A stretch of DNA of 64,000 bases from CAYQEC01 sp964416425. GTDB lineage: Bacteria; Actinomycetota; Acidimicrobiia; Spongiisociales; UBA5794. Location: NCBI GenBank assembly GCA_964416425.1, contig CAYQEC010000004.1, positions 62,001 to 126,000 on the forward strand. The letters are read 5' to 3'. The notes below the pieces were generated by a model. The model was not told the DNA's origin. It saw nothing but the letters and a program-made list of their open reading frames with translations, and searched no databases. The position numbers were made by a program, and so were the translations under genes. Numbering within the stretch: position 1 is the first letter of the stretch; each line of letters opens with the position of its first letter. Shown here in pieces: positions 32,820 to 41,696 of this stretch.

Positions 32820-33891
32820 ACGTGCCGGCGTAGCCGGTCACCCCGTCGCCTCCTCCTGGCGGACACCGTTACCGCCGCCGACGTTCGCGCATCTCCGCAG
32901 GCTCACCGGACGAAGAGGCCTCTGGGAGCACGCTCACATGTCGACCCCCCGCGCCGAGCACGGGTTCTGCACCGATGACAACGCCCGCGCCCTGGTGGTC
33001 GTGTCACAACCGGAGACGCCCCCGGACGGAGTGGCCGACCTCGCCGCCACCTACCTCGCGTTCGTCCTGGATGCTCGCACCGGCTCGGGACGGTTCCACA
33101 ACCGGTGCAGCGCCGACGGTGTCTGGCTCGACGAGTTCGGAGGCGACGACAGCCAGGGCCGAGCCTGGTGGGGCCTCGGCACGGCGGCCCGGATGGGCCC
33201 GACCGCCTCGATCCGTGACGAGAGCGCCGAAGCCTTCGCCGCCTGCGCCGCTTTCGAATCCCCCCATCTGCGGTCCAACGCCTACGCGGCTCTCGGTGCG
33301 ATCGAGATGCTCGCCGTCGATCCTGGCCACCGGGCCGCAACCGATCTGCTGGAGCGCACCTCCAGGGTCATCGTCGAAGCCTCCCACTCGAGGATCCCCT
33401 GGCCCGAGGCCCGCCTCTCATACGACAACGCACGTCTTCCCGAGGCGCTCCTGGGGGCCGGCCTGAGACTGGGTCGCGGCCGACTGATCAAGACGGGCGT
33501 CAGGCTGCTGGAATGGTTGGTCCGGGTCGAGACCAATGGAGACCATTTCAGCTTCACCCCATCCACCGGATGGGAACCCGGAGAGTCACGCCCCGCCTTC
33601 GACCAGCAACCGATCGAGGCCTGGGCCATGGCGACGGCCTGCCACCGCGCATGGTCGGTCACCGGTGAGGACGTGTGGAGACTCCGCGCCAGCGGTGCCG
33701 CACAGTGGCTGATGGGACGGAACGACACCGGAATGGTGCTCCACGACACGGCCACCGGGGGAACCAGCGACGGTTTGATGCAGCACTCGATCAACCAGAA
33801 CCTCGGCGCCGAATCGACGCTCGCCGGGATTGCCGCACTTCAGATCGCCGCCATGTGCGCCGTCGATGACCGCGGGAAGGGCATACTCTGA
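32806..33891 (+). CDS. Alpha/alpha-barrel glycosidase-like protein
   Basis: 361 residues, mainly helical, with repeated segments typical of six-hairpin glycosidases: TDDNARALVV, HNRCSADGVWLDEFGGDDSQ, WPEARLSYDNARLPEALLGA and QQPIEAWAMATACH. No family is firmly recognised. GTG 32806 overlaps the glycosyltransferase end by 14 bases, and its own stop overlaps the next ATG (TGATG). That tight order indicates a shared pathway with the GH130-like protein. It has no signal peptide, so it is probably cytoplasmic. Confidence 0.6.
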   Translation: MSPDERAGVAGHPVASSWRTPLPPPTFAHLRRLTGRRGLWEHAHMSTPRAEHGFCTDDNARALVVVSQPETPPDGVADLAATYLAFVLDARTGSGRFHNRCSADGVWLDEFGGDDSQGRAWWGLGTAARMGPTASIRDESAEAFAACAAFESPHLRSNAYAALGAIEMLAVDPGHRAATDLLERTSRVIVEASHSRIPWPEARLSYDNARLPEALLGAGLRLGRGRLIKTGVRLLEWLVRVETNGDHFSFTPSTGWEPGESRPAFDQQPIEAWAMATACHRAWSVTGEDVWRLRASGAAQWLMGRNDTGMVLHDTATGGTSDGLMQHSINQNLGAESTLAGIAALQIAAMCAVDDRGKGIL

Positions 33892-35360
33892 TGCCGGCCA
33901 TTCCGGTCACCCGATCAGCCGTTCGCCTGCTGCCCGACTCCTCCCGGTGCATCACCAAGCCCTATCTGCCTTCTGATCGCGACACCGTCGAGGGAGGGAC
34001 GCGCGTCGAGAGGCTGATCCAGCGGGTGATGGCAATGCCCCCCGACGAAGCCCGGGACACCCTCGAGGGCCTTCGGCGGCAATTCGGTGGACGGCATGCC
34101 GACCTCGACAAGGTGCTCCTCCGAGGCTTCCTCGTGGTGGCTCACCTGATACCCGATGCGGCCGGCCTCTCCGAAGAGGAACAGACGCTGATCGGGGCGT
34201 ACTTCATGCACGAATACTCCATCGAAGGGGCGGCCGTCACCAACCCTTCCATCGTGGAGGCGCCGGACCAGACTGGTGCACCCGCCGGATCCCTTCGGGT
34301 CGTGGTCAGCATCCGGGCAGTAGGAGAGGGCCACATCTCGTCGATCGAGTTCCGGACCGGACTGGTCGGGCCGAACGGAGATGTCGAACTCGCCGCACCG
34401 GGCGCGCCCGCGACCGGGCATCGCCTGTCCCCGGTATTCCACAAGGCCCTGTTCATGGCCAAGCTCGAAGAGATCGGCGAAGGCGACGGATTCGCCCAAC
34501 AGGCTCTCGGCCAGCTCGGCGACTGGTTCACGATGACGCAACTCGACGAGGCACTCGCCGATCTCGGGCGACACGAAGCCTCGTCGCATGCCGTGCAGCA
34601 TGTCATCCAGGCGATGCACTGGTTGGCCTCGTCGAACTACGAGCTCGCTTTCCCCCTCGAATCGGACCTGTCGCAGCGGGTGCTGTTCCCGAGCGGTCCG
34701 GCCGAGAGCCAGGGCATGGAAGACGCCAGATTGGTCCGGTTCGTCGGACCGGACGGAGCGGTCGTCTACTACGCGACCTACACCGCCTTCGACGGCTTCA
34801 GCGTCCTCCCCCAGCTCATCGAGACCGTGGACTTCCGCACCTTCCGGATCGCCACTCTCAACGGACCGGCCGCCAGGAACAAGGGGATCGCCATCTTCCC
34901 CCGCCTGGTCGGTGGACGGTATGCCGCGCTGGGCAGATTCGACGGCGAGACCAACCACCTCATGCTCTCCGATCACGTGCGTTTCTGGCACGACACCGCA
35001 CAGATCCAGCTCCCCACCTACCCGTGGGAGCTGATGCAGATCGGCAACTCCGGTGCCCCACTCGAGACGGAGGCGGGATGGCTGGTGGTGACCCACGGGG
35101 TAGGCCCGATGCGCCGCTACGTCCTCGGCGCCATCCTGCTCGACATCGACGATCCGCGGGTGGTGATCGGACACCTCCGGGAACCGCTTCTCGAACCGGA
35201 CGAGGGCGAGCGTGAGGGGTATGTGCCGAACGTGGTCTACTCGTGTGGATCAATCATTCACGACGGCCGGCTCGTGATCGCCTACGGTGCCTCCGACACG
35301 TCGACCCGCTTCGCCTCCGTCGAGGTCGATGCGCTGCTCGCCGAGTTGACGAAGCACTGA
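33891..35360 (+). CDS. GH130-like glycoside phosphorylase/hydrolase
   Basis: 489 residues with a five-bladed beta-propeller-like pattern after an N-terminal extension (about 1-200). GH130 features are QGMEDARLVRF, ARNKGIAIFPRLVGGRYA, and the closing YVPNVVYSCGSIIHDGRLVI plus YGASDTS. GH130 enzymes act on beta-mannosides, often by phosphorolysis; which reaction applies here cannot be told from sequence. The N-terminal extension makes it longer than typical mannoside phosphorylases (about 330-390). It is the last gene of the GT4 cluster and is convergent with a second GT4. Confidence 0.78.
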   Translation: MPAIPVTRSAVRLLPDSSRCITKPYLPSDRDTVEGGTRVERLIQRVMAMPPDEARDTLEGLRRQFGGRHADLDKVLLRGFLVVAHLIPDAAGLSEEEQTLIGAYFMHEYSIEGAAVTNPSIVEAPDQTGAPAGSLRVVVSIRAVGEGHISSIEFRTGLVGPNGDVELAAPGAPATGHRLSPVFHKALFMAKLEEIGEGDGFAQQALGQLGDWFTMTQLDEALADLGRHEASSHAVQHVIQAMHWLASSNYELAFPLESDLSQRVLFPSGPAESQGMEDARLVRFVGPDGAVVYYATYTAFDGFSVLPQLIETVDFRTFRIATLNGPAARNKGIAIFPRLVGGRYAALGRFDGETNHLMLSDHVRFWHDTAQIQLPTYPWELMQIGNSGAPLETEAGWLVVTHGVGPMRRYVLGAILLDIDDPRVVIGHLREPLLEPDEGEREGYVPNVVYSCGSIIHDGRLVIAYGASDTSTRFASVEVDALLAELTKH

Positions 35361-35374
35361 CCCCGGCGCTCCGG

Positions 35375-36421
35375 TCACTCCTCCAGAATCCGGCGATACA
35401 GCACCAGGTAGTCGTCGACCATCCGGGCCGCGTCGAACCTCCCCTCGATCGAGCGGCGAACGCCGCCACGGTCGAGATACTCTGCATCGCCCACCGCGTC
35501 CACCGCCTCCTGCACCGTGGAGACCAGGTACCCGTTCACGCCCGGCCGGACGATCTCAGGCATCGAACCCCGCGAGTGGGTGACCACCGGGGTTCCGCAC
35601 GCCATCGCCTCCACCACGCTGAATCCGAACGGCTCGTCGAAGTCGATGAGGTGGAGGAGCGCTCGGGCTCGTCCCAGTACATCCTGGCGGCGCTCAGGAC
35701 CGACCGGTCCGAGATACTGCACGCGGTTCCCGCCGAGGCGCGGCTTGACCACACGCTCGAAGTACTCGCGGTCCTGGATGATGCCAGCGATCACGAGGGG
35801 CATACCCGCCCGGTCGGCGACCTCGATGGCGGCCTCCGTCCCCTTGTCGGGATGGATCCGTCCGAAGAAGACCAACGAATCCCCGCCCGGACCGACGTCG
35901 AACGATCCCATGTCGATGCCGTGGTGGATCGTCGCCGCATACTGCAGCGCAGGGTGCCGATCGGCATCGCTGATCGCCACGTACCGGACTCGATCGGCGT
36001 ACTCCAGGTAGACCGGCAAGGTGGCGTCTGAGGCGAATCCGTGAATCGTGGTCACGACCGGGACGTCGACGAGTCGTGTGTACGTGAGCGGGAGGAAGTC
36101 GAAGCTGTTGTGAATCAGGTCGAACTGGGATGCGCGCTCGAACGCGGCGGCGATGTGCAGTGCTTCCCACGCCTTGGCGTCGAGCGTCGTATCCTCCGAG
36201 TATCCGGTGGGAGCTACGCCCACCAGACGGGCCGAGGTGACCGAGTCGGCGGTGGCGAACAGCGTGACCTCGACCCCGCGAGCGACGAGTCCCTCCGTCA
36301 GCAACGACGCGAACAGCTCCCACGGCCCGTAGTGGCGGGGGGGAACCCGCCACGAGATCGGAGCGAGCACCGCGACGCGCAGGGGGTCCGAGAGACGGCG
36401 AGCCGTGGTGGCGGCACTCAC
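35375..36421 (-). CDS. Family 4 glycosyltransferase
   Basis: 348-residue GT-B enzyme. The N-terminus has VAVLAPISWRVPPRHYGPWE. The Rossmann domain has FFGRIHPDKGTEAAIEVA and the EPFGFSVVEAMACGTPVV donor-site motif, typical of GT4. It ends 14 bases from the convergent GH130-like gene, so it probably contributes to the same glycan although it is transcribed separately. The start is the ATG at 36421 with no strong ribosome site visible. Confidence 0.87.
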   Translation of the reverse strand: MSAATTARRLSDPLRVAVLAPISWRVPPRHYGPWELFASLLTEGLVARGVEVTLFATADSVTSARLVGVAPTGYSEDTTLDAKAWEALHIAAAFERASQFDLIHNSFDFLPLTYTRLVDVPVVTTIHGFASDATLPVYLEYADRVRYVAISDADRHPALQYAATIHHGIDMGSFDVGPGGDSLVFFGRIHPDKGTEAAIEVADRAGMPLVIAGIIQDREYFERVVKPRLGGNRVQYLGPVGPERRQDVLGRARALLHLIDFDEPFGFSVVEAMACGTPVVTHSRGSMPEIVRPGVNGYLVSTVQEAVDAVGDAEYLDRGGVRRSIEGRFDAARMVDDYLVLYRRILEE

Positions 36422-36494
36422 CAGGGTCCCGAGTCAATCCACAGCGATGCAGCGATGTCGAACTCGATTCACGCGATCAGTGGCCGACCGCCCC

Positions 36495-36620
36495 TCAGAA
36501 GACCTTGCCCGACTTGGCCTCGGGAGTGCCCTTCTTCGTCTTCTTGTCGAGGCGCTTCTGCTTGAGGTCCTTGGCGGCCGCCTTCTTGGTGCTCCTGCCG
36601 CCCTTGTCCTTGGTTCCCAT
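36495..36620 (-). CDS. Small lysine-rich protein
   Basis: 41 residues with about one-third Lys/Arg (MGTKDKGGRSTKKAAAKDL, ending in SGKVF). GGAGGCAGCG precedes ATG 36620. Similar very basic tiny proteins are widespread in actinobacteria but have no assigned role; nucleic-acid binding is a guess from charge. A GACAAT -10-like sequence lies about 45 bases upstream. Confidence 0.55.
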   Translation of the reverse strand: MGTKDKGGRSTKKAAAKDLKQKRLDKKTKKGTPEAKSGKVF

Positions 36621-36761
36621 CGCTGCCTCCAGGCCGGCCACCGAGACGGCGGCCATGGACCATTGTCTCACACCGCGATCCGCTGGCCGGCCCTCTCACA
36701 CCGCTCAAATCCACGACTCTCGGCGCCACTCAGATCGACATCGCTGACGGGATCGCCCGAG

Positions 36762-36860
36762 ATCGTCACGGTCGCATCCGATGAGGCCAAGGACGTCGTG
36801 TCGGGCGTCATGATCCTGCTGCGGCGGCGGGCGTTGCAGAAGGAGCGCCTTCAAGCCCTC
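36762..36860 (+). pseudogene. Relic of an ECF sigma factor gene beside tRNA-Asn
   Basis: The frame reads IVTVASDEAKDVVSGVMILL and then RRRALQ. It parallels the ECF sigma factor at 37367-37816, which has TVLVGPDRADDVVSRVMVRL then LRRRSL at the equivalent place. The match stops at the 3' end of tRNA-Asn. The 413-base gap 36621-37033 holds only this relic and the tRNA. Confidence 0.45.
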
Positions 36861-36861
36861 G

Positions 36862-36934
36862 CTCCGGGGGGGAGACTCGAACTCCCAACACACGGATTAA
36901 CAGTCCGCTGCTCTGCCGATTGAGCTACCCCGGA
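36862..36934 (-). tRNA. tRNA-Asn (GUU)
   Basis: A complete cloverleaf on the minus strand: acceptor TCCGGGG/CCCCGGA, D-arm AGCTCAATCGGCAGAGC, anticodon loop CTGTTAA (anticodon GUU), T-arm GGGAGTTCGAGTCTCCC, discriminator G. CCA is not encoded, unlike the CAU tRNA at 14600. Confidence 0.95.
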
Positions 36935-37033
36935 AGGCCGCCCCGAATGGAGCCGCCGGATGGTATCACAGCCCCGGAAGCGCACTCGCTGCTCGGCGGC
37001 GCGCCACAAACCGGCGGATGCCAGAATGGCCCC

Positions 37034-37285
37034 ATGAAGTTTCGCACCGGTGTCATCGTCGGATTCGCCGCCGGCTACGTGCTGGGCTCCAAGGCGGGAC
37101 GGGACCGCTACGAGCAGATTCGCAAGCTGTACCGGCGGGTTGCCTCCAGCGAGCAGGTCCGGAAAGCCCTCGACCAGGGACGGCAGCTCGCCGACAGCGG
37201 AACCGCCCGCGCCCGGGACGTCGTCAGCCAGCAGCTCTCCTCGGCCAGCGAGACGATCCGGGAGCAGCTCGACCGCGCCGACTGA
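37034..37285 (+). CDS. YtxH-like small membrane-anchored protein
   Basis: 83 residues. The N-terminal hydrophobic segment FRTGVIVGFAAGYVLGSKAG with the following GRDRYEQIR is the pattern of YtxH-family proteins. The remainder is a charged amphipathic helix that could form a coiled coil. The role is unknown; B. subtilis YtxH is a general-stress protein. The ATG at 37034 has no strong ribosome site. Confidence 0.75.
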   Translation: MKFRTGVIVGFAAGYVLGSKAGRDRYEQIRKLYRRVASSEQVRKALDQGRQLADSGTARARDVVSQQLSSASETIREQLDRAD

Positions 37286-37366
37286 GCGGCCCGACCGCGC
37301 CGGGAGCCACCGATCGGGTGCCCTCGGGGCGGATCAGTGCAACGTTCCGCCGGGCCGGCGCGTGGT

Positions 37367-37816
37367 ATGGGTGTGAACGACGACGCGGCGATCTACGCCA
37401 CGGTCAAAGGCGACCTGATCCGGTACGCCACGGTGCTGGTCGGCCCGGATCGGGCCGACGACGTCGTCTCCCGTGTCATGGTGCGCCTCCTCCGGCGCCG
37501 CTCCCTTTCCTCCCTCGACGAGCCCCGCCCCTACCTGTTCCGTGCCGTCCTCAACGAGGCGCGCTGGCTGCTGCGCAGCCGGCGAAGCTCGGCCCTGCCG
37601 GTGCCCGTCACCGCGGGGAACCCGATCCCCGAGCCTGACTGGGAGGTGGTGGCGGCGGTGGCGGCGCTCCCGGCCCGGCAACGTGCCGCGGTGTTCCTGC
37701 GCTACTGGGAGGACCTCTCCGTCGACGCGGTGGCGCAGCACATGGGAACGCGCCCAGGCACCGTGAAGCGCTACCTCCACCTGACTCGCCGCTCTCTGAA
37801 AGGACGGCTCTCGTGA
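37367..37816 (+). CDS. ECF-type RNA polymerase sigma factor
   Basis: 149 residues with region 2 (about 20-65: ADDVVSRVMVRLLRR and PYLFRAVLNEARWLLR) and region 4 (about 95-145: LPARQRAAVFLRYWEDLSVDAVAQHMG and GTVKRYLHLTRRSLKGRL). The region 2 core is short compared with typical ECF factors, so promoter opening ability is uncertain; SigE/SigK-like small factors look like this. ATG 37367 has no clear ribosome site. A 4-base overlap (GTGA) with the next gene suggests that gene encodes its anti-sigma or output protein. Confidence 0.78.
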   Translation: MGVNDDAAIYATVKGDLIRYATVLVGPDRADDVVSRVMVRLLRRRSLSSLDEPRPYLFRAVLNEARWLLRSRRSSALPVPVTAGNPIPEPDWEVVAAVAALPARQRAAVFLRYWEDLSVDAVAQHMGTRPGTVKRYLHLTRRSLKGRLS

Positions 37817-38703
37817 CCTTCACCACCGCCGAACGCGATTTGCTGCGCCGGGCTCTCGACGTCTCCGTGAACCAGGCGCCCCCTCCCCCCGACTGGGGAA
37901 GCTGGGACGCGGCCCACCTCACGCCCCACCGCCGCCGCCTCGGCGGGCCCGCCATCGCCGTCGTGGCGGCGATCGCGGTCATCGTCATCGGGAGCGCCAC
38001 CGCCTTGCTACGCGCCACGTCTCCCGATTCCCCGACCGCTCCGGGGAGTGTCGAGACCTGGGAAGACTGGTACCAGGCGGCGGCGGCGCGGAGTATCCCC
38101 GTCGAAGGCGATCCCACGCTGCTCCAGGGCGCACTCGGGCCGGAACCACGATTCGACACCAGTGCCCTCGGCATCGAGCAGGTGTTGGAGCCGGTCGACA
38201 ACGGACCGGACGCCGTGCCGTGGCAGGCGATCGTCGCCGGTCACGAGACGCAGCAGCTCTCGGACAGGCTCGTGCTCGTCGGAGAGGTCGGATCATCGTT
38301 CGCCAACGCGCCAGTGCGCACGGCGGTCGCAGTCGTCGAGGCCGATCACGAGGGATCGGCCGGCACGGAACCGACCGTCTGCCTCCTCATCGCCCAGAAC
38401 GATCAGGACGACTGGGCCTCGGTCCTCACCTGTCGACCCCGGCTCAGTCGCACCTTCTCCGACGACGCCGGCACGTCCACCATGTTCGTGTGGTTCCACA
38501 CGCGGTACGACGTTCTCGCAGTGACAGCGCCTTCGGACACGGCGGTGGTGGCGCTGGAATCGCCGGCTGCCCGACTCTGGCAACGTCCCAGAGGAGGTGT
38601 CGCTCTCTTCAACGTCGACACCACCCGCCCCGCCACGATCACCTTCTACGGTGCGTCGGGTGCCGAGCTGGGCCGAACGGCCACCATCCCAGGCACCGGC
38701 TGA
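37813..38703 (+). CDS. Single-pass membrane protein, possible anti-sigma factor
   Basis: 296 residues. A short cytoplasmic N-terminus (about 1-45) precedes one transmembrane helix (about 46-67, AIAVVAAIAVIVIGSATALL) and a beta-rich extracytoplasmic domain containing two cysteines (about 193 and 210). Coupling with the ECF sigma gene and this topology suggest membrane-bound anti-sigma control. No zinc-binding HXXXCXXC motif is present, so a classic ZAS anti-sigma factor is ruled out. It is convergent with rpoD with a 3-base gap. Confidence 0.65.
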   Translation: MTFTTAERDLLRRALDVSVNQAPPPPDWGSWDAAHLTPHRRRLGGPAIAVVAAIAVIVIGSATALLRATSPDSPTAPGSVETWEDWYQAAAARSIPVEGDPTLLQGALGPEPRFDTSALGIEQVLEPVDNGPDAVPWQAIVAGHETQQLSDRLVLVGEVGSSFANAPVRTAVAVVEADHEGSAGTEPTVCLLIAQNDQDDWASVLTCRPRLSRTFSDDAGTSTMFVWFHTRYDVLAVTAPSDTAVVALESPAARLWQRPRGGVALFNVDTTRPATITFYGASGAELGRTATIPGTG

Positions 38704-38706
38704 CGG

Positions 38707-39846
38707 TCACGCCCCTTCGAGGTAGCCCTCGAGACGCTTGGCCCGGGCCGGCTGGCGCAGCTTGGCCAACGCCTTCGTCTCGATCTGGCGGATGCGCTCC
38801 CGGGTCACCTTGAAGTGGCTCCCCACCTGCTCCAGGGTGCGCACTTTGCCGTCGGCAAGCCCGAACCGCATGATCAGCACCTGCCGCTCCCGCTCGTTGA
38901 GGCCCTCCAGCGCCAGGTTGAGGTACTCCTGGAGCAGCCGGAACGAGGCGGCCTCGATCGGCACCTCGGCGTCGGTGTCCTCCACGAAATCGCCGAGGGT
39001 GGAGTCGTCCTCCTCCCCCAGCGGCGTCTCCAGCGACACCGGATCCTGGGCGATGCGGCGCAGCTCGGAGACCCGATCCGGCTCCATCTCCATCTCCATC
39101 GAGATCTCCTCGATGGTGGGCTCCCGCCCCAGCTCCTGCATCAGGGTGCGCTGCGCCCGGGCCAGCTTGTTGATCGTCTCCACCATGTGCACCGGCACCC
39201 GGATGGTGCGGGCCTGGTCGGCGAGGGCCCGGGTCACCGCCTGACGGATCCACCAGGTGGCGTAGGTGGAGAACTTGAAGCCCTTGCGGTAGTCGAACTT
39301 CTCCACCGCCCGGATCAGCCCGAGGTTCCCCTCCTGGATGAGATCGAGCAACGACAAGCCCCGCCCCACGTACTTCTTGGCGATCGACACCACCAGCCGC
39401 AGGTTCGCCTCGACGAGCCGCTTGCGGGCCTGCTCGGCGCCCCGCACCGCCCGCTCCAGGAAGACCCGCTCGTCGGGCGAGAGCCCGGCCTCCTCGCCGT
39501 CGAGCTTGTCGTCGGCCCGCAGCCCGGCCTCCATCTGCATCGCCAGCTCCACCTCCTGCTGCGGGGTGAGCAGGGGGTAACGCCCGATCTCCTGGAGGTA
39601 CATCCGCACCGGGTCGGAGACGTGCACCAGCTCGTCGCTGCTGAGAGCCGTCGCCGCCAGGGCGTCGTTGGAGTCCTCCCGGATCGTGATGCTGCGCTCC
39701 TGGAGCGCCACGAACACCTCGTCGAAGGCGTCCGCCGTCGCCTTGGCGTCCTCCAGCTCCTGCTGGATCTCGGTCATCACCAGGAAGCCGCGCTGCCGCC
39801 CGCGCAGGGTGAGGCGCTCGAAGACGGTGAGGGCGATCTCGTTCAT
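38707..39846 (-). CDS. rpoD: Primary RNA polymerase sigma factor
   Basis: 379 residues. Region 1.2 contains DPVRMYLQEIGRYPLLTPQQEVELA. Region 2 has RLVVSIAKKYVGRGLSLLDL, QEGNLGLIRAVEKFDYRKG and FSTYATWWIRQA. Region 3 has VPVHMVETINKL. Region 4 closes with RTLEQVGSHFKVTRERIRQI, the -35 binding helix. Region 1.1 is reduced to about 70 residues. The ATG at 39846 overlaps the dnaG stop (ATGA), reproducing the dnaG-rpoD pairing of the macromolecular synthesis operon. ATG at 39777 is a possible shorter start. Confidence 0.95.
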   Translation of the reverse strand: MNEIALTVFERLTLRGRQRGFLVMTEIQQELEDAKATADAFDEVFVALQERSITIREDSNDALAATALSSDELVHVSDPVRMYLQEIGRYPLLTPQQEVELAMQMEAGLRADDKLDGEEAGLSPDERVFLERAVRGAEQARKRLVEANLRLVVSIAKKYVGRGLSLLDLIQEGNLGLIRAVEKFDYRKGFKFSTYATWWIRQAVTRALADQARTIRVPVHMVETINKLARAQRTLMQELGREPTIEEISMEMEMEPDRVSELRRIAQDPVSLETPLGEEDDSTLGDFVEDTDAEVPIEAASFRLLQEYLNLALEGLNERERQVLIMRFGLADGKVRTLEQVGSHFKVTRERIRQIETKALAKLRQPARAKRLEGYLEGA

Positions 39847-41603
39847 TCCCGGCTCCGTAGGCGACGGCGTTGCTCTTCCAAACCTACCAACTGGGACAAT
39901 CGGTCAGAAGACGCCTGACCTTCAGGACCAAGTCCCTCCATCTCCCGACGAAGCGTGTCGATGCGGCGCTCGATGGCGCCGATCTCGATGCGTCGCACCA
40001 GCTCGCCTGCGGGGGCGAGATCGCCGCTGTCGGTGAGTGCCAGCTCCGCCAGCAGCGCCGCCGCCGGGGAATCGTCGCCGCCGAGCAGGCTTCCCAGATC
40101 GGGCGCCACTCCCGGCTCCAAGTCGGCGACGGCGGGAGCGATCAACTCGAACGCCTCCCGGAAGTCGGGATCGGTGAAATGATCGGGGACGAGATCGAGA
40201 CCCCGCACCTCGGGATCGTTGGCCAGCATCCACCGCAACAGCCCTTGCTCCGCCTTCTCCTGGCCGGAGAGCCGCCGGGTCGCCGGCCGTCCTCTCCGAG
40301 ACTCCGGCTCGGCGCCGGCCCGCACCGCCGTCGCCACCGCCGCCTCGACGTGATCCAGCTCCACCCCGGTGCGCCGTGACAGCATCACGGCGTACTCGTG
40401 GCGCACCAACCGATCGGGGTGGCGGGCCACCACCGCCGCCGCCGCCCGCACCGCCCGGCCTCGCGCCTCCGCCTCGTCCAGGTCGTACCGTCCCAGTTCC
40501 TGCTCGAGGCGGGACTGCAGCAGCGGCACGCTCCCAGCCACCGCCGCCTGCAGCTTCTCCACGTCGCCGGCCCGCACCACGTCGGCCGGATCCCGCCCCT
40601 CGGGGAGCGCCGCCACCCGCAGGTCGAGGTCACCCGGCACCGACCGCTCGAAGCCGCGCAGGGCGGCGCCCACCCCGGCCTCGTCGGCGTCGAAGGAGAG
40701 CACCACCCGCTCCGTGAAGCGCCGTAACAGGTCGAGGTGGTCCTCTCCGAGGGCGGTGCCGCAGGTGGCGACCGCCACCGGCATTCCGGCGAGGTGGAGT
40801 GCGATCACGTCGGTGTACCCCTCCACCACCACCGCCTCGCCGCGGCGCACGATCTCCGACTTGGCCCAGTTGAGGCCGTAGAGCAGGCGCGACTTGTGGT
40901 ACACCGGGGTCTCCGGCGAGTTGAGGTACTTGGGGGGATCCCCCTCGAGCTGGCGGGCCCCGAAACCGACCGCGTCGCCGCGCAGATCGTAGATGGGGAA
41001 CATGATCCTGCCCCGGAACCGGTCGATGAGGCGGCCCCGGCTGCTGCGGGTCGACAGGCCGGCCGAGGTGAGGATCTTGGCGCCGAACCCGGCCTTCTCG
41101 AGACGGCGGGTCAGCTCGTCCCAGGCCGCCGGCGAGTACCCGAGCACGAACCGATCGACCACCTCGCCGTCGTAGCCCCGCCCTCGCAGGTAGCTGCGGG
41201 CCGACCCGGCGTCGCTCCCCGATTTGAGCCGCTCGTGGTAGAAAGCCACCGCCGCCTCCACCGCCCGGATCAGCTCCTCCCGCTGCCCCCGCCGTTCCTT
41301 GGAGCCGGGCTCCTCGGTGAGGGAGATCCCGGCCCGCCGCGCCAGCAGCTCGACCGCTTCCCGGAAATCGAGCCCCTGCGAATCCTCGACCCAGCGGAAC
41401 ACGTCCCCACTCTTGCCGCAGCCGAAGCAGTGATAGAGGCCGCGGGCCGGGTCGATCGACAGCGACGGCGTCTTCTCCTGGTGAAAGGGGCACACCGCCA
41501 TCACCGAGCGGCCGGATCGCTTGACCTTGGTCACCTCGGAGGCGAGCTCCACCAGATCCGTCCGCTCCCGCACACGATCGATCTCTTCACGGGGATAGGC
41601 CAC
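39843..41603 (-). CDS. dnaG: DNA primase
   Basis: 586-residue primase that makes RNA primers for replication. The N-terminal CHC2 zinc ribbon has CPFHQEKTPSLSID and HCFGCGKSGD. The TOPRIM core follows with EGYTDVIALHLAG and the metal-binding SFDADEAG. The C-terminal DnaB-interacting region is about 400-586. GTG 41603 is chosen because the zinc ribbon then begins at the normal distance, and a TACACT -10 box (41615-41610) ends 6 bases before it, suggesting a leaderless message. The longer open frame upstream is read-through antisense to the next gene. Confidence 0.95.
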   Translation of the reverse strand: MAYPREEIDRVRERTDLVELASEVTKVKRSGRSVMAVCPFHQEKTPSLSIDPARGLYHCFGCGKSGDVFRWVEDSQGLDFREAVELLARRAGISLTEEPGSKERRGQREELIRAVEAAVAFYHERLKSGSDAGSARSYLRGRGYDGEVVDRFVLGYSPAAWDELTRRLEKAGFGAKILTSAGLSTRSSRGRLIDRFRGRIMFPIYDLRGDAVGFGARQLEGDPPKYLNSPETPVYHKSRLLYGLNWAKSEIVRRGEAVVVEGYTDVIALHLAGMPVAVATCGTALGEDHLDLLRRFTERVVLSFDADEAGVGAALRGFERSVPGDLDLRVAALPEGRDPADVVRAGDVEKLQAAVAGSVPLLQSRLEQELGRYDLDEAEARGRAVRAAAAVVARHPDRLVRHEYAVMLSRRTGVELDHVEAAVATAVRAGAEPESRRGRPATRRLSGQEKAEQGLLRWMLANDPEVRGLDLVPDHFTDPDFREAFELIAPAVADLEPGVAPDLGSLLGGDDSPAAALLAELALTDSGDLAPAGELVRRIEIGAIERRIDTLRREMEGLGPEGQASSDRLSQLVGLEEQRRRLRSRE

Positions 41604-41683
41604 GACCGGAGTGTACCGGTGGCCGTTTCTCGCGACGGCCGCCGGGACGGACCGAGATCCCCGGAGAATCGGTTCCCGGCCCA

Positions 41684-41689
41684 TAGAAT
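41684..41689 (+). promoter_or_regulatory. -10 box for a leaderless TPR-like membrane protein gene
   Basis: TAGAAT ends 7 bases before GTG 41697. It lies in the 93-base divergent region opposite the dnaG promoter. Confidence 0.4.
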
Positions 41690-41696
41690 CCCACCC

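Noticed and set aside
36840..36923. Plus-strand peptide ending in GGRLELPTHGL
   Set aside because: This is the antisense translation of tRNA-Asn, a well-known artefact.
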